A stretch of DNA of 64,000 nucleotides from Shinella curvata (GTDB lineage Bacteria; Pseudomonadota; Alphaproteobacteria; Rhizobiales; Rhizobiaceae): the NCBI RefSeq assembly GCF_022899935.1, contig NZ_JALJCJ010000001.1, forward strand, positions 1 to 64,000, in the 5' to 3' direction. Of this stretch, positions 15,536 through 24,627 are shown one piece after another. Numbering within the stretch: position 1 is the first letter of the stretch; each line of letters begins with the position of its first letter. The translations under genes and the position numbers were made by a program. A model generated the notes under the pieces. The model was not told where the DNA came from. It was given only the letters and a program-made list of their open reading frames with translations, and did not search any database.

Positions 15536-18500
15536 TTGGCTGACAACTCCAACGACGACATGATTATCGCCATTGGCGTTGACATCGCCACGATCCGGCG
15601 CGGCATGAAGAAGCTCGAGCAGGAGATCGGCTCTTCTACCAGCAAGGTGCAGAAGCAATTCGAGACTGTCGGTCGTGGCATCGACAATGCCATGACGAGC
15701 GCGATGCAGAACCGCATCAACGCTATGGTTGGCGTCGGCACCAAGGGCGCCAAGGAATGGACTGGGGCTCTAGCCGACCAGGGCAAGGAACTTGAGCGGC
15801 TTCGCGCCAAGTACAGCCCGCTGTTTGCGACCATCAACAGCTACAAGGCGACCGTTGCGGATATCCGTCGCGCCCACGCGGTCGGTGCGATCTCCACCGA
15901 CGAAATGACTGCAGCCATTAGCCGAGAACGGCAGGCCGCTCTTGCGAGTACAGCGGCGATCAAGGGGCGGAATGCTGCTCTGGCGCAGGGCGCGCGTGGC
16001 TCAGGTCAGGGATTTCAAACCGCCAATATCGCCGCACAGTTTCAGGACATTGCCGTAACCTCGGCGATGGGCATGAGTCCGCTGCAGATTGCCTTGCAGC
16101 AGGGTACGCAACTGTCCGCCGTCTTCAATCAAATGGGCAACGGCAAGCAGGTCCTCGCGGGACTCGGCGCAGCATTCGCGTCGATCGTTAATCCCATTTC
16201 GCTGGTGACAATCGGTCTGATTGCCGGCGGTGCTGCCGCAATCCAGTATTTTAGTGCTCTTGAGTGGGGTGGCGCCAAGTCTGAGGAGACCCTGAAGCGC
16301 GAGGCAGAGCTCGTCGCTGGCGTGGTGGCAAAGTGGGGGGATGCACTCCCCGCCCTCAAGGCATACAATGACGAACGTCAGAGGATAGCTGGAGACAAGG
16401 AACTCGCGGAAGCGCTCGAAATTGGGAAGAGCGCCCAATGGGATGATCTGCGAAAACAAATCGCGGACGTGAATGTTGAGTTCACGGCGTTGAAGACTGA
16501 CATTCAGCAAAGTAGCGATAACGTCGACGGAATCGTTGCACTCCAGAAGGCGTTCAACGATCTCCAGTCAAGGATCGACAAGGGAACCGCCACTGCCGCT
16601 GACGCCAAACGCGTGCAGGATGCGCTCGCAGGGTTCGTTTCGGAAACCGGCATTCCGACAATTGCGGACTTTGCGAAGCAGTTTGATGTATTGGCCGCCG
16701 CCATCGCCAACGCGTCAGGTAAGGCGAAGACGTTTGATCGTGATGCCGCTATAGCGTTGACCTCCCGGCACCCTAGCCGCGGAACATATGGCGGGATGGA
16801 GCGTACCGCCGATGGCACAATGGGGGGCATCGGTGCTGTCTTGCCTTTCAATGGGCCTGTCCCCGAACGCCGTCCGCTTATCGAACTAGACGGCTTGCCT
16901 GGAGCAGACAAGGCAGAAAAAAAGCAAGAAACTGCCGCCCAAAAAGCCGCAAACGCTTATCGTGACCTGATCAAGTCCGCAAACGACCGCATCGGCCAGT
17001 TGCAGCTCGAAATGGAGCTCACTGGTCAGTACGGTGTGGCGACAGATGCGGCGCGCTTTCGCCTGGAGCTCCTGCAGCAGTCAGAGGACAAGGGCAGGTC
17101 CCTTAGCCCCACCCAACGCGCCGAGATCGAAGGCAAGGTTGCGCTCTATGAGAAATACTCGCAGGCGCTGGCCGAAACCAAACTGCAGCAAGATCTGCTG
17201 AATCAGGCGCGGTTCAGCGCCGTCAACCGATACTGGTTGCACGACGATGAAGTGACGATCGATGGTAGTGGCAATGTCATTGGTTTTGCCGATACGCGCT
17301 ATGGCGGCAATCTCGTTCAAATCTACTCAAGGCTGGGGCTCGATACGGAGACGGCATATGCGCCGCTCGTCACGGACCTGTCGGGCGACAGCGTCTGGAC
17401 AAGCAGCCACCGAGGCGATGGCCAGGCATCCGTTGCGATGGTTGCCAACACCCCGGAAGCGAAAGATTTTACGTGGCGCTTCCCATATGGCGCGCCGCGG
17501 CTTTCTGTCGAGGTGAACGGCGCTTATGTCTGGGACTATCGCATTGACGATGACCCATCCAACCCGGCCGCGTGGGTCTTTTCGCGAAATGCTGCGCTCA
17601 TCATGTGCTGGCACCAATGTTTCAGCGAATTCGGTCATCAAAGAAACTATCAGCGCGCGATCTTGCCCGTCCTCGACATGTGGAAGGAAGAAGCTGACGT
17701 TTGTGATGAGGACGTCCCCCTGGATGGGGGCGGCACGGAAAAGCGCTATCTCTGCGATGGCTATGCGACGGCAGAACATGACCCAAAGGTCGGCACGAAC
17801 GCTATTCTCGCGGCCTGCGACGGTTGGATCTGCGAACGCGGTGATGGCGCTCTTCTATTCGTCGTTGGCAAGTTCCGCGAGAAATATTGCGGTACGCTGA
17901 CAGACCGCGACATCACGGGATTCCAGCTACAGAATGATGTGCTCTTTCGTGAGGAATGCAACCGCCTGATTCCGAAATTCACCTATCCGGCGACCGACTA
18001 CACGACGACCGACACCGACTTCTTCGAAAACACGTCCGACCAATTGACCGCTGGACGGGTCCTTGCTCAGGAGGCCGAATACAGTTGGTGCACGCAGTGG
18101 CGTCAGGCCCGTCGCCTTGGCATCCGCGACTGGCGGCGCCTTCAGCAGAAAAAGAAGGGCACTCTCGACGTCAGGCTGTGCGGCATTAACGCCGTCTACA
18201 ACAGATGGAATCGCCTGGAGACGCCGATCGGCCTGCCCGCATTGGATGGCGCCGTGATCGAGAACAGGCGATCGGTACTCGCTCTCACCAAGGGCGGTTT
18301 CACGATGGACTTCATCAAACATCCCTCGAACATAGACGCCTGGACCCCATCCTCGAATGAAGGCACGGCACCACCCGTGCCGCCAAAGCCCGCTGTGGGG
18401 ACCATTACGACACCTACGATTAACAGTGTGACTGCGAAGGCGAATAGCAATTCCGTTTATCTGAGCGTCAAAGTCGTCGACCCGTCGAAGAGCGATCTAT

Positions 18501-19021
18501 CGATGGTCGTTCGCTATCGCATCAAGGATGTAGGTGGCGGTACCCCCGGGGAGTGGGTGGAGCAGATTTATACCGGGGTGTCGCCTTCAGGCGGGTACAT
18601 CACGGTGAGCACCAATCCCGTTCCGAACAATCTCCTGCTCGAGGTTCAGGCAGCCTTCATTTCTTCGAAGGGCAAGTACGGCAATTGGTCGGCGACGTAC
18701 GAGATATTCTCGACGGCGGATCCTAATGCTCCAGGTGTTGTGACAAGCCCGTCAGCCGTTGGTGGCGTGGGGCAGGTGACGTTCTCCTGGCGCACGCCAA
18801 ACAGCGCGAACTATGCGGGCGCCAAGCTTTACTGGGGTGTTTCCAATTCGTTCGGCAGCGCCACCCTCGTCACGCCGCCGGAGTACGGCACCCCGAATAA
18901 GAACGACAGCCGCATCATCACCGGCTTGTCCGCTGGCACGCGGTACGGCTGGATCGTTGCGATAAACGGATCCGGCGTCGAGGCGTCTCCGGTTGCGACC
19001 GGTTCATACATCGTCACATAA
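15536..19021 (+). CDS. tape measure / tail hub chimera, 1161 aa (in-frame fusion)
   Basis: Residues 1 to about 550 are a phage tail tape measure N-terminus: coiled coil (RRGMKKLEQEIGSSTSKVQK), then NIAAQFQDIAVTSAMGMSPL, LQQGTQLSAVFNQMG and a hydrophobic stretch (VTIGLIAGGAAAIQYF). From about residue 560 (RYWLHDDEVTIDGSGNVIGF) it becomes the C-terminal part of a tail hub/tip protein (RLGIRDWRRLQQKKKGTLDV), ending in fibronectin-like domains (ITGLSAGTRYGWIVAINGSG). These are normally separate genes with further tail-tip genes between them, so a deletion near 17.2 kb is the likely origin. It starts at TTG 15536 after AGGATG. Function as a tail protein is doubtful. Confidence 0.75.
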   Translation: MADNSNDDMIIAIGVDIATIRRGMKKLEQEIGSSTSKVQKQFETVGRGIDNAMTSAMQNRINAMVGVGTKGAKEWTGALADQGKELERLRAKYSPLFATINSYKATVADIRRAHAVGAISTDEMTAAISRERQAALASTAAIKGRNAALAQGARGSGQGFQTANIAAQFQDIAVTSAMGMSPLQIALQQGTQLSAVFNQMGNGKQVLAGLGAAFASIVNPISLVTIGLIAGGAAAIQYFSALEWGGAKSEETLKREAELVAGVVAKWGDALPALKAYNDERQRIAGDKELAEALEIGKSAQWDDLRKQIADVNVEFTALKTDIQQSSDNVDGIVALQKAFNDLQSRIDKGTATAADAKRVQDALAGFVSETGIPTIADFAKQFDVLAAAIANASGKAKTFDRDAAIALTSRHPSRGTYGGMERTADGTMGGIGAVLPFNGPVPERRPLIELDGLPGADKAEKKQETAAQKAANAYRDLIKSANDRIGQLQLEMELTGQYGVATDAARFRLELLQQSEDKGRSLSPTQRAEIEGKVALYEKYSQALAETKLQQDLLNQARFSAVNRYWLHDDEVTIDGSGNVIGFADTRYGGNLVQIYSRLGLDTETAYAPLVTDLSGDSVWTSSHRGDGQASVAMVANTPEAKDFTWRFPYGAPRLSVEVNGAYVWDYRIDDDPSNPAAWVFSRNAALIMCWHQCFSEFGHQRNYQRAILPVLDMWKEEADVCDEDVPLDGGGTEKRYLCDGYATAEHDPKVGTNAILAACDGWICERGDGALLFVVGKFREKYCGTLTDRDITGFQLQNDVLFREECNRLIPKFTYPATDYTTTDTDFFENTSDQLTAGRVLAQEAEYSWCTQWRQARRLGIRDWRRLQQKKKGTLDVRLCGINAVYNRWNRLETPIGLPALDGAVIENRRSVLALTKGGFTMDFIKHPSNIDAWTPSSNEGTAPPVPPKPAVGTITTPTINSVTAKANSNSVYLSVKVVDPSKSDLSMVVRYRIKDVGGGTPGEWVEQIYTGVSPSGGYITVSTNPVPNNLLLEVQAAFISSKGKYGNWSATYEIFSTADPNAPGVVTSPSAVGGVGQVTFSWRTPNSANYAGAKLYWGVSNSFGSATLVTPPEYGTPNKNDSRIITGLSAGTRYGWIVAINGSGVEASPVATGSYIVT

Positions 19022-19030
19022 GGAGCCGTC

Positions 19031-20290
19031 ATGGCCATCGGAAACATCTCGGCCGGCGACACGTCGTCGATCGCCAAAATCAATGAGGCGATCGACAGGG
19101 TCAACGTTTTCGAGGACAGCAAAGTCGACAACTCCATCCCGACCGGTCGCGTCCTTGGTCGCTCGACGGCGGGAACGGGGGCGGTCAGTGCGCTGACTGT
19201 CACGGGTGGTCTTGAGGCCGCCTCTAGCACTCTTCGGATCGCTGACAATGGCGTGACGACTGCGAAGGTTGCGTCGAAAGCGATCACCAACAATGAATTG
19301 GCGGACGCAGCCACGCAGACGTTCAAAGGGCGGTTGGCTGCGGGTTCAGGCCCGGTGTCGGATTTGACCGTCTCTCAGATGAAGACGGCACTTGGCATAT
19401 CTGCGCTTGAAGCGGGGTTAAGCGACGAGGTTTCTGCGCGGACGAATGCAGTCAATGCGGAAGCCACCACTCGGGCGAACGCTGATGCTGCAGAAAGCCA
19501 AGCACGCATCAATGGAGACACCGCCGAAACGCAGGCACGCGCTATCGCCGTCAATAACCTGCAGGGACAAATCAATCTGCGCGCGACGAAAAGCGACCTG
19601 GCTGAAGAGGCAGGAGCGCGGCAAGCTGGCGATGAAGCCGAGGCGACCATGCGCGTAGCCGCGGACGAGTTGCGCCCGACCTTCTCGAAAGTGTCAGGAG
19701 CAATCCGCCCAGGTGAAGCGCCTTCGTTCTTCACCGCCGAGGTCGATGGCGAACCTGATACGCTGGAGCCGCTTTCCAGCGCTGACGTTGCTGCCTCCAC
19801 GGATGGCAAGGTCGCCAAAATTGATGGCGCCGGTGTTGTTGCGCCGGTTGCTGTCTGGCGCATTGAGCCTGGGCACCTTTACCGCGTGCGCTTTGTCTTG
19901 CGACGAGCCGTCGATACGGATGATCCTGCGAATGACGCAATCCGGCTAGGCGTTCGGTGGCTGAAGTCTGACAAATCGGGGTCGGCAACGGCGGCGTTGG
20001 CAAATCTGCTCGACGTGACAGTCGCTGATGGCCGCGTCGAGTATGTTTTCACCCTGGCAACAGTGAGTGGTGACGACGTCGACGCTGTGTCTCCGCCTGA
20101 CGGAGTGTATTTTCGCCCGTTCGTCCGCGCCTTCGGGAGTGGCGAGACGTATGTGGAAGTCATTCAGGTTGTGGATGCAACCGACGCTGTCGTCTGGTCT
20201 CCGGACGTCGAACTCCTCATGCGCGAAATCGCTTCCCTAACAGCGCAGGTTATTTCACTAAACGACCGCGTGTCCTCCCTAGAGGCCTAA
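19031..20290 (+). CDS. phage tail fibre protein with coiled-coil shaft, 419 aa
   Basis: Starts MAIGNISAGDTSSIAKINEA; has LTVTGGLEAASSTLRIADNG and VTTAKVASKAITNNELADAA repeats typical of fibre stems. An Ala/Glu-rich coiled coil follows (about 140-220, ARTNAVNAEATTRANADAAE), then a beta-rich head domain (WRIEPGHLYRVRFVLRRAVD) and a C-terminal coiled-coil tip (LTAQVISLNDRVSSLEA). It follows the hub chimera by nine bases. Role: receptor contact by the tail. Confidence 0.75.
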   Translation: MAIGNISAGDTSSIAKINEAIDRVNVFEDSKVDNSIPTGRVLGRSTAGTGAVSALTVTGGLEAASSTLRIADNGVTTAKVASKAITNNELADAATQTFKGRLAAGSGPVSDLTVSQMKTALGISALEAGLSDEVSARTNAVNAEATTRANADAAESQARINGDTAETQARAIAVNNLQGQINLRATKSDLAEEAGARQAGDEAEATMRVAADELRPTFSKVSGAIRPGEAPSFFTAEVDGEPDTLEPLSSADVAASTDGKVAKIDGAGVVAPVAVWRIEPGHLYRVRFVLRRAVDTDDPANDAIRLGVRWLKSDKSGSATAALANLLDVTVADGRVEYVFTLATVSGDDVDAVSPPDGVYFRPFVRAFGSGETYVEVIQVVDATDAVVWSPDVELLMREIASLTAQVISLNDRVSSLEA

Positions 20291-20306
20291 TTCCAAGGAA
20301 ATCACT

Positions 20307-20654
20307 ATGGCAGCCTTCACGGTTGCCGCCGGCACGGACTGGATCGACACGATTGTGCTCGGTTCGGTCAACGATCGCTGGCGGCTGGACGACTACGACA
20401 TCTGGCTTCACGTCAAGAAGGAAGGTGATGACACCATCCTCCTTGATCTCACCACGGCAAACGGCAGGCTGGTTGTTGCTGACGCGCCCGGTCGCCGCCT
20501 CGAGATCAACGTGGGCTGGTCGCTGATCGAGGCGGTAGAGCCCGGTCCTTTCGTCTTCGACATCCTCTTTGAAAACAAGACCACGGAAGTCCGCTCACGA
20601 AGCGGGCCGCACACGCTTGCGATCTCCCCTGGCATCACCTTTCCGGAGCCTTGA
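20307..20654 (+). CDS. phage tail-region protein, 115 aa
   Basis: Compact beta-rich protein (FTVAAGTDWIDTIVLGSVND, DIWLHVKKEGDDTILLDLTT, EPGPFVFDILFENKTTEVRS). The layout resembles small baseplate/fibre-accessory proteins with a BppU-like N-terminal fold; that is a guess from pattern. It lies between two fibre genes with AAGGAAATC before the ATG. Confidence 0.6.
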   Translation: MAAFTVAAGTDWIDTIVLGSVNDRWRLDDYDIWLHVKKEGDDTILLDLTTANGRLVVADAPGRRLEINVGWSLIEAVEPGPFVFDILFENKTTEVRSRSGPHTLAISPGITFPEP

Positions 20655-20657
20655 TAC

Positions 20658-22943
20658 ATGGCGCGACAGCTTTCCAATCCCGTTTATCTCGCGTCTCCTG
20701 AAAAGGGCGTTGATGGCCGCGGCATTCTTACGGGCGCCCGTGCGCCCCTTATGACCGACGGTCGCATCGGCGACTTCTGGCTCGACAGCCGCACCGACCA
20801 GCAGAAACTCTACGGCCCGAAGAATGCCGGCGCATGGCCGGACCTCGGCTTCATCAAGGGCAACCGCGGCTGGACTCCTGTATTCGCCGCTGTGGCCGAC
20901 GGCGTTCGCCGCGTGCAGCAGGTTGTCGACTGGCAGGGCGGTGAGGGCCCAAAACCGGCGACCGGCAAATACGTCGGCGCGACCGGCCTTGTGGACGCCA
21001 TCGGCGACGCTCTCGACATCCGCGGGCCGGAAGGTCCGGAGATGGTGATTGATGCACTTGATGCCGGTGGAGATACCGCGACGTACGATACGCTCGTGCC
21101 GGCGGCCGACGTTGGAGACGACAACGTGCGGCGCCCATTGAAGGAAATGTTCTCGCCAGGCGGTTCGCTAATCTTCAAGACGCTTGCAGACGCGCAGGCA
21201 GCAACGGTCCCGGCGCGGATTGACCGTGTCTTCATCAACGAACTCGACGGTTTCAGAGTGCGCGTTGACAGTGAACCAGCTGACGGCGGCAAGCACCGCA
21301 GCGCCGACAGGTTCCTGTCCGATGAGCAAGGGACGGATTCGGCGAATGGCGGCTGGTGGGGCGATCTGGCTGATGTGGGGCCGACGCGGATCAGCACGGC
21401 TGCGCAAGCTGCTCTGGATATCGCCTCGGCCCGAGTTGCCGCAGCGGTTGAGTATCCGGTCGTCACGGGCGCCAATTTCACCGCATCGTCGGATGTTCAA
21501 GTGCTGCTGTCGACCTCGGATCCAAACTCCTATTGGCACTTTGGCTCGATGGTCTACGAGCCGGCAAAGAACCGGCTTCACTGGATGTTCAGAAGCGCCG
21601 CTGTTCACACGGCCATCGAGTCGCAAATCCTCTACATGTTCAGCGATGACGGCGGCGCAACGCTGTGGTCGTATGATGGTGACGGCGATCTCGTTTCCGG
21701 CCCGTCGGCTATTCTAGCCTCGCCAGCGGGACGCGATTACCGGGACGTATGCCTTGGCATCACGCCTACCGGGGACATTCTCGCCATCTACACGGATCTG
21801 CCAATCGGCGGAGGGGCTACTCCAATTCGGCGCCTTCGCTCCCGCGATAGCGGTAAAACTTGGCAGTCCGAATCCGTAATCTACACCCACTCGTCGACCG
21901 GGGCGCGGGCGTATGGTCGGATCAAGGTCATCCCCGGTGAAGGAAAGTCACGGATGGCTTTCACGATGTACCGCACCGACACGAACGACGTTCGCTTATG
22001 GGTCTCCGACGACATGGGGGAGACCTGGTCCATGGGAGCGGCGATCTTCTCGGGAAGCGCAGAGAACGAGACCGAAGTGGCGTTCTGGGGCAATGTCGGT
22101 GTTGCCATCGGCCGGAAGAACGCGGGCGGCATGTCTTGCGCTATCACCCAGGATTACGGCGCGACGTGGACTAAGTTGACCGATGTGCTCGGTAGCGTCA
22201 CAGCGGATGTTGCACCCACCGTCGACATTGTCCGGGATCCATACGGTACGGTCTGGGTCGTGCTGGGCGTCTGCAGTCGTGCAAATGATACGATGCGGTG
22301 GTTCTCCGGAACGCTGAAGGACGTGCTCGCCAATGGCGGCGATGGGTTCGATTCGTACTTCGACAGCGCCACAGATATGGCCGCCACAAGTGGCTATCAC
22401 GTGCCCCAGCGTCTACCTTCCGGTGAGTGGGTGGTCCTCGAGGTGAAAGAGGACAACAGCGGAGGTCGAGTGCTTCGTCTTCGGCGGATGCAGATCGAGA
22501 AGTCGGTCATGATGGCACGAAAATGGACGCCGCGGCTTGTGAGTGGAAGCACTTTGGCGGCACCGGGGAATGAAGCGACATACTCTTCGCAGTTTGGCCG
22601 CTATGATCGACTGGGCGACCTAATCCGGTTCGATGGATACCTGCAGATCGCTACGAAGGGCACGCTCGAAGACACGAACAACGTGCGTCTCACTATGCCC
22701 GGGCCTGGAGTTCCATCTGGCTCGCAACTCGTTCTGCGTGCGACCGCACACATCGCGCACTTCTCGAACGGAAATCTCCCGGCGAACAACTACTTAAGCG
22801 GGGCAATGGCCCTAAACGGCCAAGGCACGCTCGCACTATACCGGACGGGTCAAACCGGTTCGACGGCGATGGTGGCGACCGAGATCAACGCGACCTTCGC
22901 GGTGCGGTTCTCGGGCAGCTACTACGCCGCGGTGACGAACTAA
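20658..22943 (+). CDS. tail spike with sialidase-type (BNR/Asp-box) propeller, 761 aa
   Basis: The N-terminal 100 residues look like a virion-attachment part (LSNPVYLASPEKGVDGRGIL; DGRIGDFWLDS). Between about residues 325 and 505 there are four Asp boxes, SDDGGATLW, SRDSGKTW, SDDMGETW and TQDYGATW, the repeat that caps blades of sialidase-like beta-propellers. A beta-rich C-terminal region of about 150 residues follows, like a trimerisation or binding tip. Known for such phage proteins: binding or cleaving acidic surface glycans. The catalytic arginine triad cannot be assigned by eye, so enzyme activity is unproven. Confidence 0.75.
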   Translation: MARQLSNPVYLASPEKGVDGRGILTGARAPLMTDGRIGDFWLDSRTDQQKLYGPKNAGAWPDLGFIKGNRGWTPVFAAVADGVRRVQQVVDWQGGEGPKPATGKYVGATGLVDAIGDALDIRGPEGPEMVIDALDAGGDTATYDTLVPAADVGDDNVRRPLKEMFSPGGSLIFKTLADAQAATVPARIDRVFINELDGFRVRVDSEPADGGKHRSADRFLSDEQGTDSANGGWWGDLADVGPTRISTAAQAALDIASARVAAAVEYPVVTGANFTASSDVQVLLSTSDPNSYWHFGSMVYEPAKNRLHWMFRSAAVHTAIESQILYMFSDDGGATLWSYDGDGDLVSGPSAILASPAGRDYRDVCLGITPTGDILAIYTDLPIGGGATPIRRLRSRDSGKTWQSESVIYTHSSTGARAYGRIKVIPGEGKSRMAFTMYRTDTNDVRLWVSDDMGETWSMGAAIFSGSAENETEVAFWGNVGVAIGRKNAGGMSCAITQDYGATWTKLTDVLGSVTADVAPTVDIVRDPYGTVWVVLGVCSRANDTMRWFSGTLKDVLANGGDGFDSYFDSATDMAATSGYHVPQRLPSGEWVVLEVKEDNSGGRVLRLRRMQIEKSVMMARKWTPRLVSGSTLAAPGNEATYSSQFGRYDRLGDLIRFDGYLQIATKGTLEDTNNVRLTMPGPGVPSGSQLVLRATAHIAHFSNGNLPANNYLSGAMALNGQGTLALYRTGQTGSTAMVATEINATFAVRFSGSYYAAVTN

Positions 22944-23069
22944 CGTGGAAGGCGGGCCGGCTTCGGTCGACTCGCCCGATGGAAGAAACGTAGTCAAGAC
23001 TCCCCGGCCTCCCGCCTGGTGCGGCGATGGCGTTCCTCCGTCAAATCCCCACAATCCTAGGAGACCTTT

Positions 23070-23897
23070 ATGGCTCGGGAAACCCTTCCCGTCGCCCTCG
23101 ACCTCATGTTTGGTCACGAGGGCGGCTATGTGAATGCCAAGACTGACCGCGGCGGGCCGACCAAGTATGGCGTGACGCACAAGACGCTTGCCGCCCATCT
23201 TGGCGTGGCGTCGGTGACGGACGAACGCGTCAAGGCAATGACGCTGGCCGAAGCAACTGCGATCTATCAGCGGTCCTACTGGTCGCAGTCTGGTGGCGAT
23301 GTGCTGCCGGCTGGTCTCGACTACGCCGCATTCGACTTCGGCGTAAACTCCGGCCCGTCGCGTGCCGTGAGGTCGCTGCAGGCCGTGATGGCCGCCAAGG
23401 GCGTCTATGCCGGCAAGATCGACGGCCATATCGGTGAGCAGACGCTTGCCGCTGTGAAGGCTTACCCGGGCGGCGTACGCGTGCTCATCGTCGACTATTG
23501 CGACGAGCGCATGCGGTTCCTTCGATCTCTCGGTGGCAAGACTGGCTTTTCGGCCAATGGCCGTGGCTGGACGATCCGCGTCACGGGAAAGGACCCGAAA
23601 GGCCAATACAAGACGCAGCCGGGGGTCGTCGGCAATGCCCTGCGGCTTGCCGCAGCGGAAAAGCCGCGGGGGTCACAGACGACGGCTGGCAGCGCAAAGG
23701 CTGACGGACGCGACACTGGTATCGGCGGAGTACTGAAGAAACCAGAGGCATGGGGTCCGCTTGGCGGCTTGCTATCGGCAATCGGCGCAATTGCTGCCGG
23801 GAGCGGGCCGGTCCAATGGGCGCTTGCTGCGGCCGTTGTGGCGGGCGTGGCTTACGGCATCTATCGGCTGGTCGAGCGGGAGAGAGCAGATGCATAA
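23070..23897 (+). CDS. endolysin, glycoside hydrolase family 108 with C-terminal membrane segment (275 aa)
   Basis: ALDLMFGHEGGYVNAKTDRG and GPTKYGVTHKTL give the GH108 N-acetylmuramidase core, with the catalytic Glu expected in HEGGY (about residue 17). The putative peptidoglycan-binding part follows (AFDFGVNSGPSRAVRSLQAV, GEQTLAAVKAYPGG). The last 50 residues contain a hydrophobic segment (ALAAAVVAGVAYGIYRLVER), suggesting membrane association. AGGAGACCTTT precedes the ATG. It opens the lysis cassette. Confidence 0.9.
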   Translation: MARETLPVALDLMFGHEGGYVNAKTDRGGPTKYGVTHKTLAAHLGVASVTDERVKAMTLAEATAIYQRSYWSQSGGDVLPAGLDYAAFDFGVNSGPSRAVRSLQAVMAAKGVYAGKIDGHIGEQTLAAVKAYPGGVRVLIVDYCDERMRFLRSLGGKTGFSANGRGWTIRVTGKDPKGQYKTQPGVVGNALRLAAAEKPRGSQTTAGSAKADGRDTGIGGVLKKPEAWGPLGGLLSAIGAIAAGSGPVQWALAAAVVAGVAYGIYRLVERERADA

Positions 23898-23979
23898 TCC
23901 AGAATACGGCGGAGTCGATAGCCAGACGTCGGTTAGCACGCTGAAACTGTCCTTGGCGGCCAGCAACGCTCGAGAGGTG

Positions 23980-24198
23980 CTAGCGGCGCTTTCCCATGCG
24001 GCGCAAGCTCTTCCGGGTTTCCGCGACGCTCTTCTGGACCTCTTCGAGATCAGCGAGGAGCCTTTTGTTGTCGAGCTGGACCGTCTCGCCGCACCCCGCG
24101 CAGACGAAGTCGTCATGCGCCTTTATCCAAGCGATAGTCTCCTCCGTCTTGTGGCCGCATTTCGGGCAAGGCAACCCGAACTTTTTCCCGTCGAGCAT
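23980..24198 (-). CDS. zinc-ribbon small protein on the opposite strand of the lysis cassette, 72 aa
   Basis: Begins MLDGKKFGLPCPKCGHKTEE, second pair CAGCG, then a coiled-coil tail (LLADLEEVQKSVAETRKSLR). The two C-x2-C pairs fit a zinc ribbon. The start at 24198 has GGAGGGG directly upstream. Running against the late operon it is probably a lysogen-expressed moron. A plus-strand frame over the same DNA (23890-24264) is less convincing. Confidence 0.6.
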   Translation of the reverse strand: MLDGKKFGLPCPKCGHKTEETIAWIKAHDDFVCAGCGETVQLDNKRLLADLEEVQKSVAETRKSLRRMGKRR

Positions 24199-24251
24199 TT
24201 TCCCCTCCTGGTTGGTGAAGGGGATATCAACACGATCAAAGGGGATACGCA

Positions 24252-24506
24252 ATGCTGGCAATAGCAGCGGGGCTATGGTCCCGCATTTCCAGCTATCTCG
24301 CCATGGCTGGTGTAGCGCTCGCGATTATCGCGGGCGCATTTCTCTATGGGCGCTCCGACGGCAAGGCAGACGCAGAAGCCGAGCACGCCCGCAACAATGC
24401 GAAAGCAATCAAGAAGGCGAGGGGCGTCGAAAATGAAGTTCAAGGCATGGGTAGCGCTGATGTTGACGCTGGTCTCGCTAAGTGGATGCGTGACGGCAAG
24501 CGGTAA
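24252..24506 (+). CDS. inner-membrane spanin (Rz-like), 84 aa
   Basis: One N-terminal transmembrane segment (YLAMAGVALAIIAGAFLYG, about 15-33) followed by a charged periplasmic helix (GKADAEAEHARNNAKAIKKA). An out-of-frame lipoprotein gene starts inside its 3' end, the classical Rz/Rz1 overlap. Role: with the outer-membrane partner it fuses the two membranes at lysis. Identification rests on topology and overlap. Confidence 0.7.
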   Translation: MLAIAAGLWSRISSYLAMAGVALAIIAGAFLYGRSDGKADAEAEHARNNAKAIKKARGVENEVQGMGSADVDAGLAKWMRDGKR

Positions 24507-24627
24507 TTTCTGCGATGTCGCGCGGGCTGTGCGCCCCAGTGTGGAAGACAACATGACCGAAGAGACGAAGCGCCAGATTCTGCGGGAAAACGAAAAGCTG
24601 GCAAAGCTTTGTGGGGTGGTGCCGTGA
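24433..24627 (+). CDS. outer-membrane lipoprotein spanin (Rz1-like), 64 aa
   Basis: ATG at 24433 with GAGGGG upstream, in another frame over the last 74 bases of the Rz-like gene. Signal peptide MKFKAWVALMLTLVSLSGC with lipobox LSGC (16-19), so the mature protein would begin at Cys19. The mature part is short and helical (DNMTEETKRQILRENEKLAK). Its TGA overlaps the GTG start of the next gene. Confidence 0.75.
   Translation: MKFKAWVALMLTLVSLSGCVTASGNFCDVARAVRPSVEDNMTEETKRQILRENEKLAKLCGVVP

Noticed and set aside
23890-24264. Plus-strand frame following the endolysin gene with a GGGAGAG ribosome site
   Set aside because: It overlaps almost fully the minus-strand zinc-ribbon gene, which has two C-x2-C pairs and a stronger ribosome site. 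I kept the latter, though the plus frame is not impossible.
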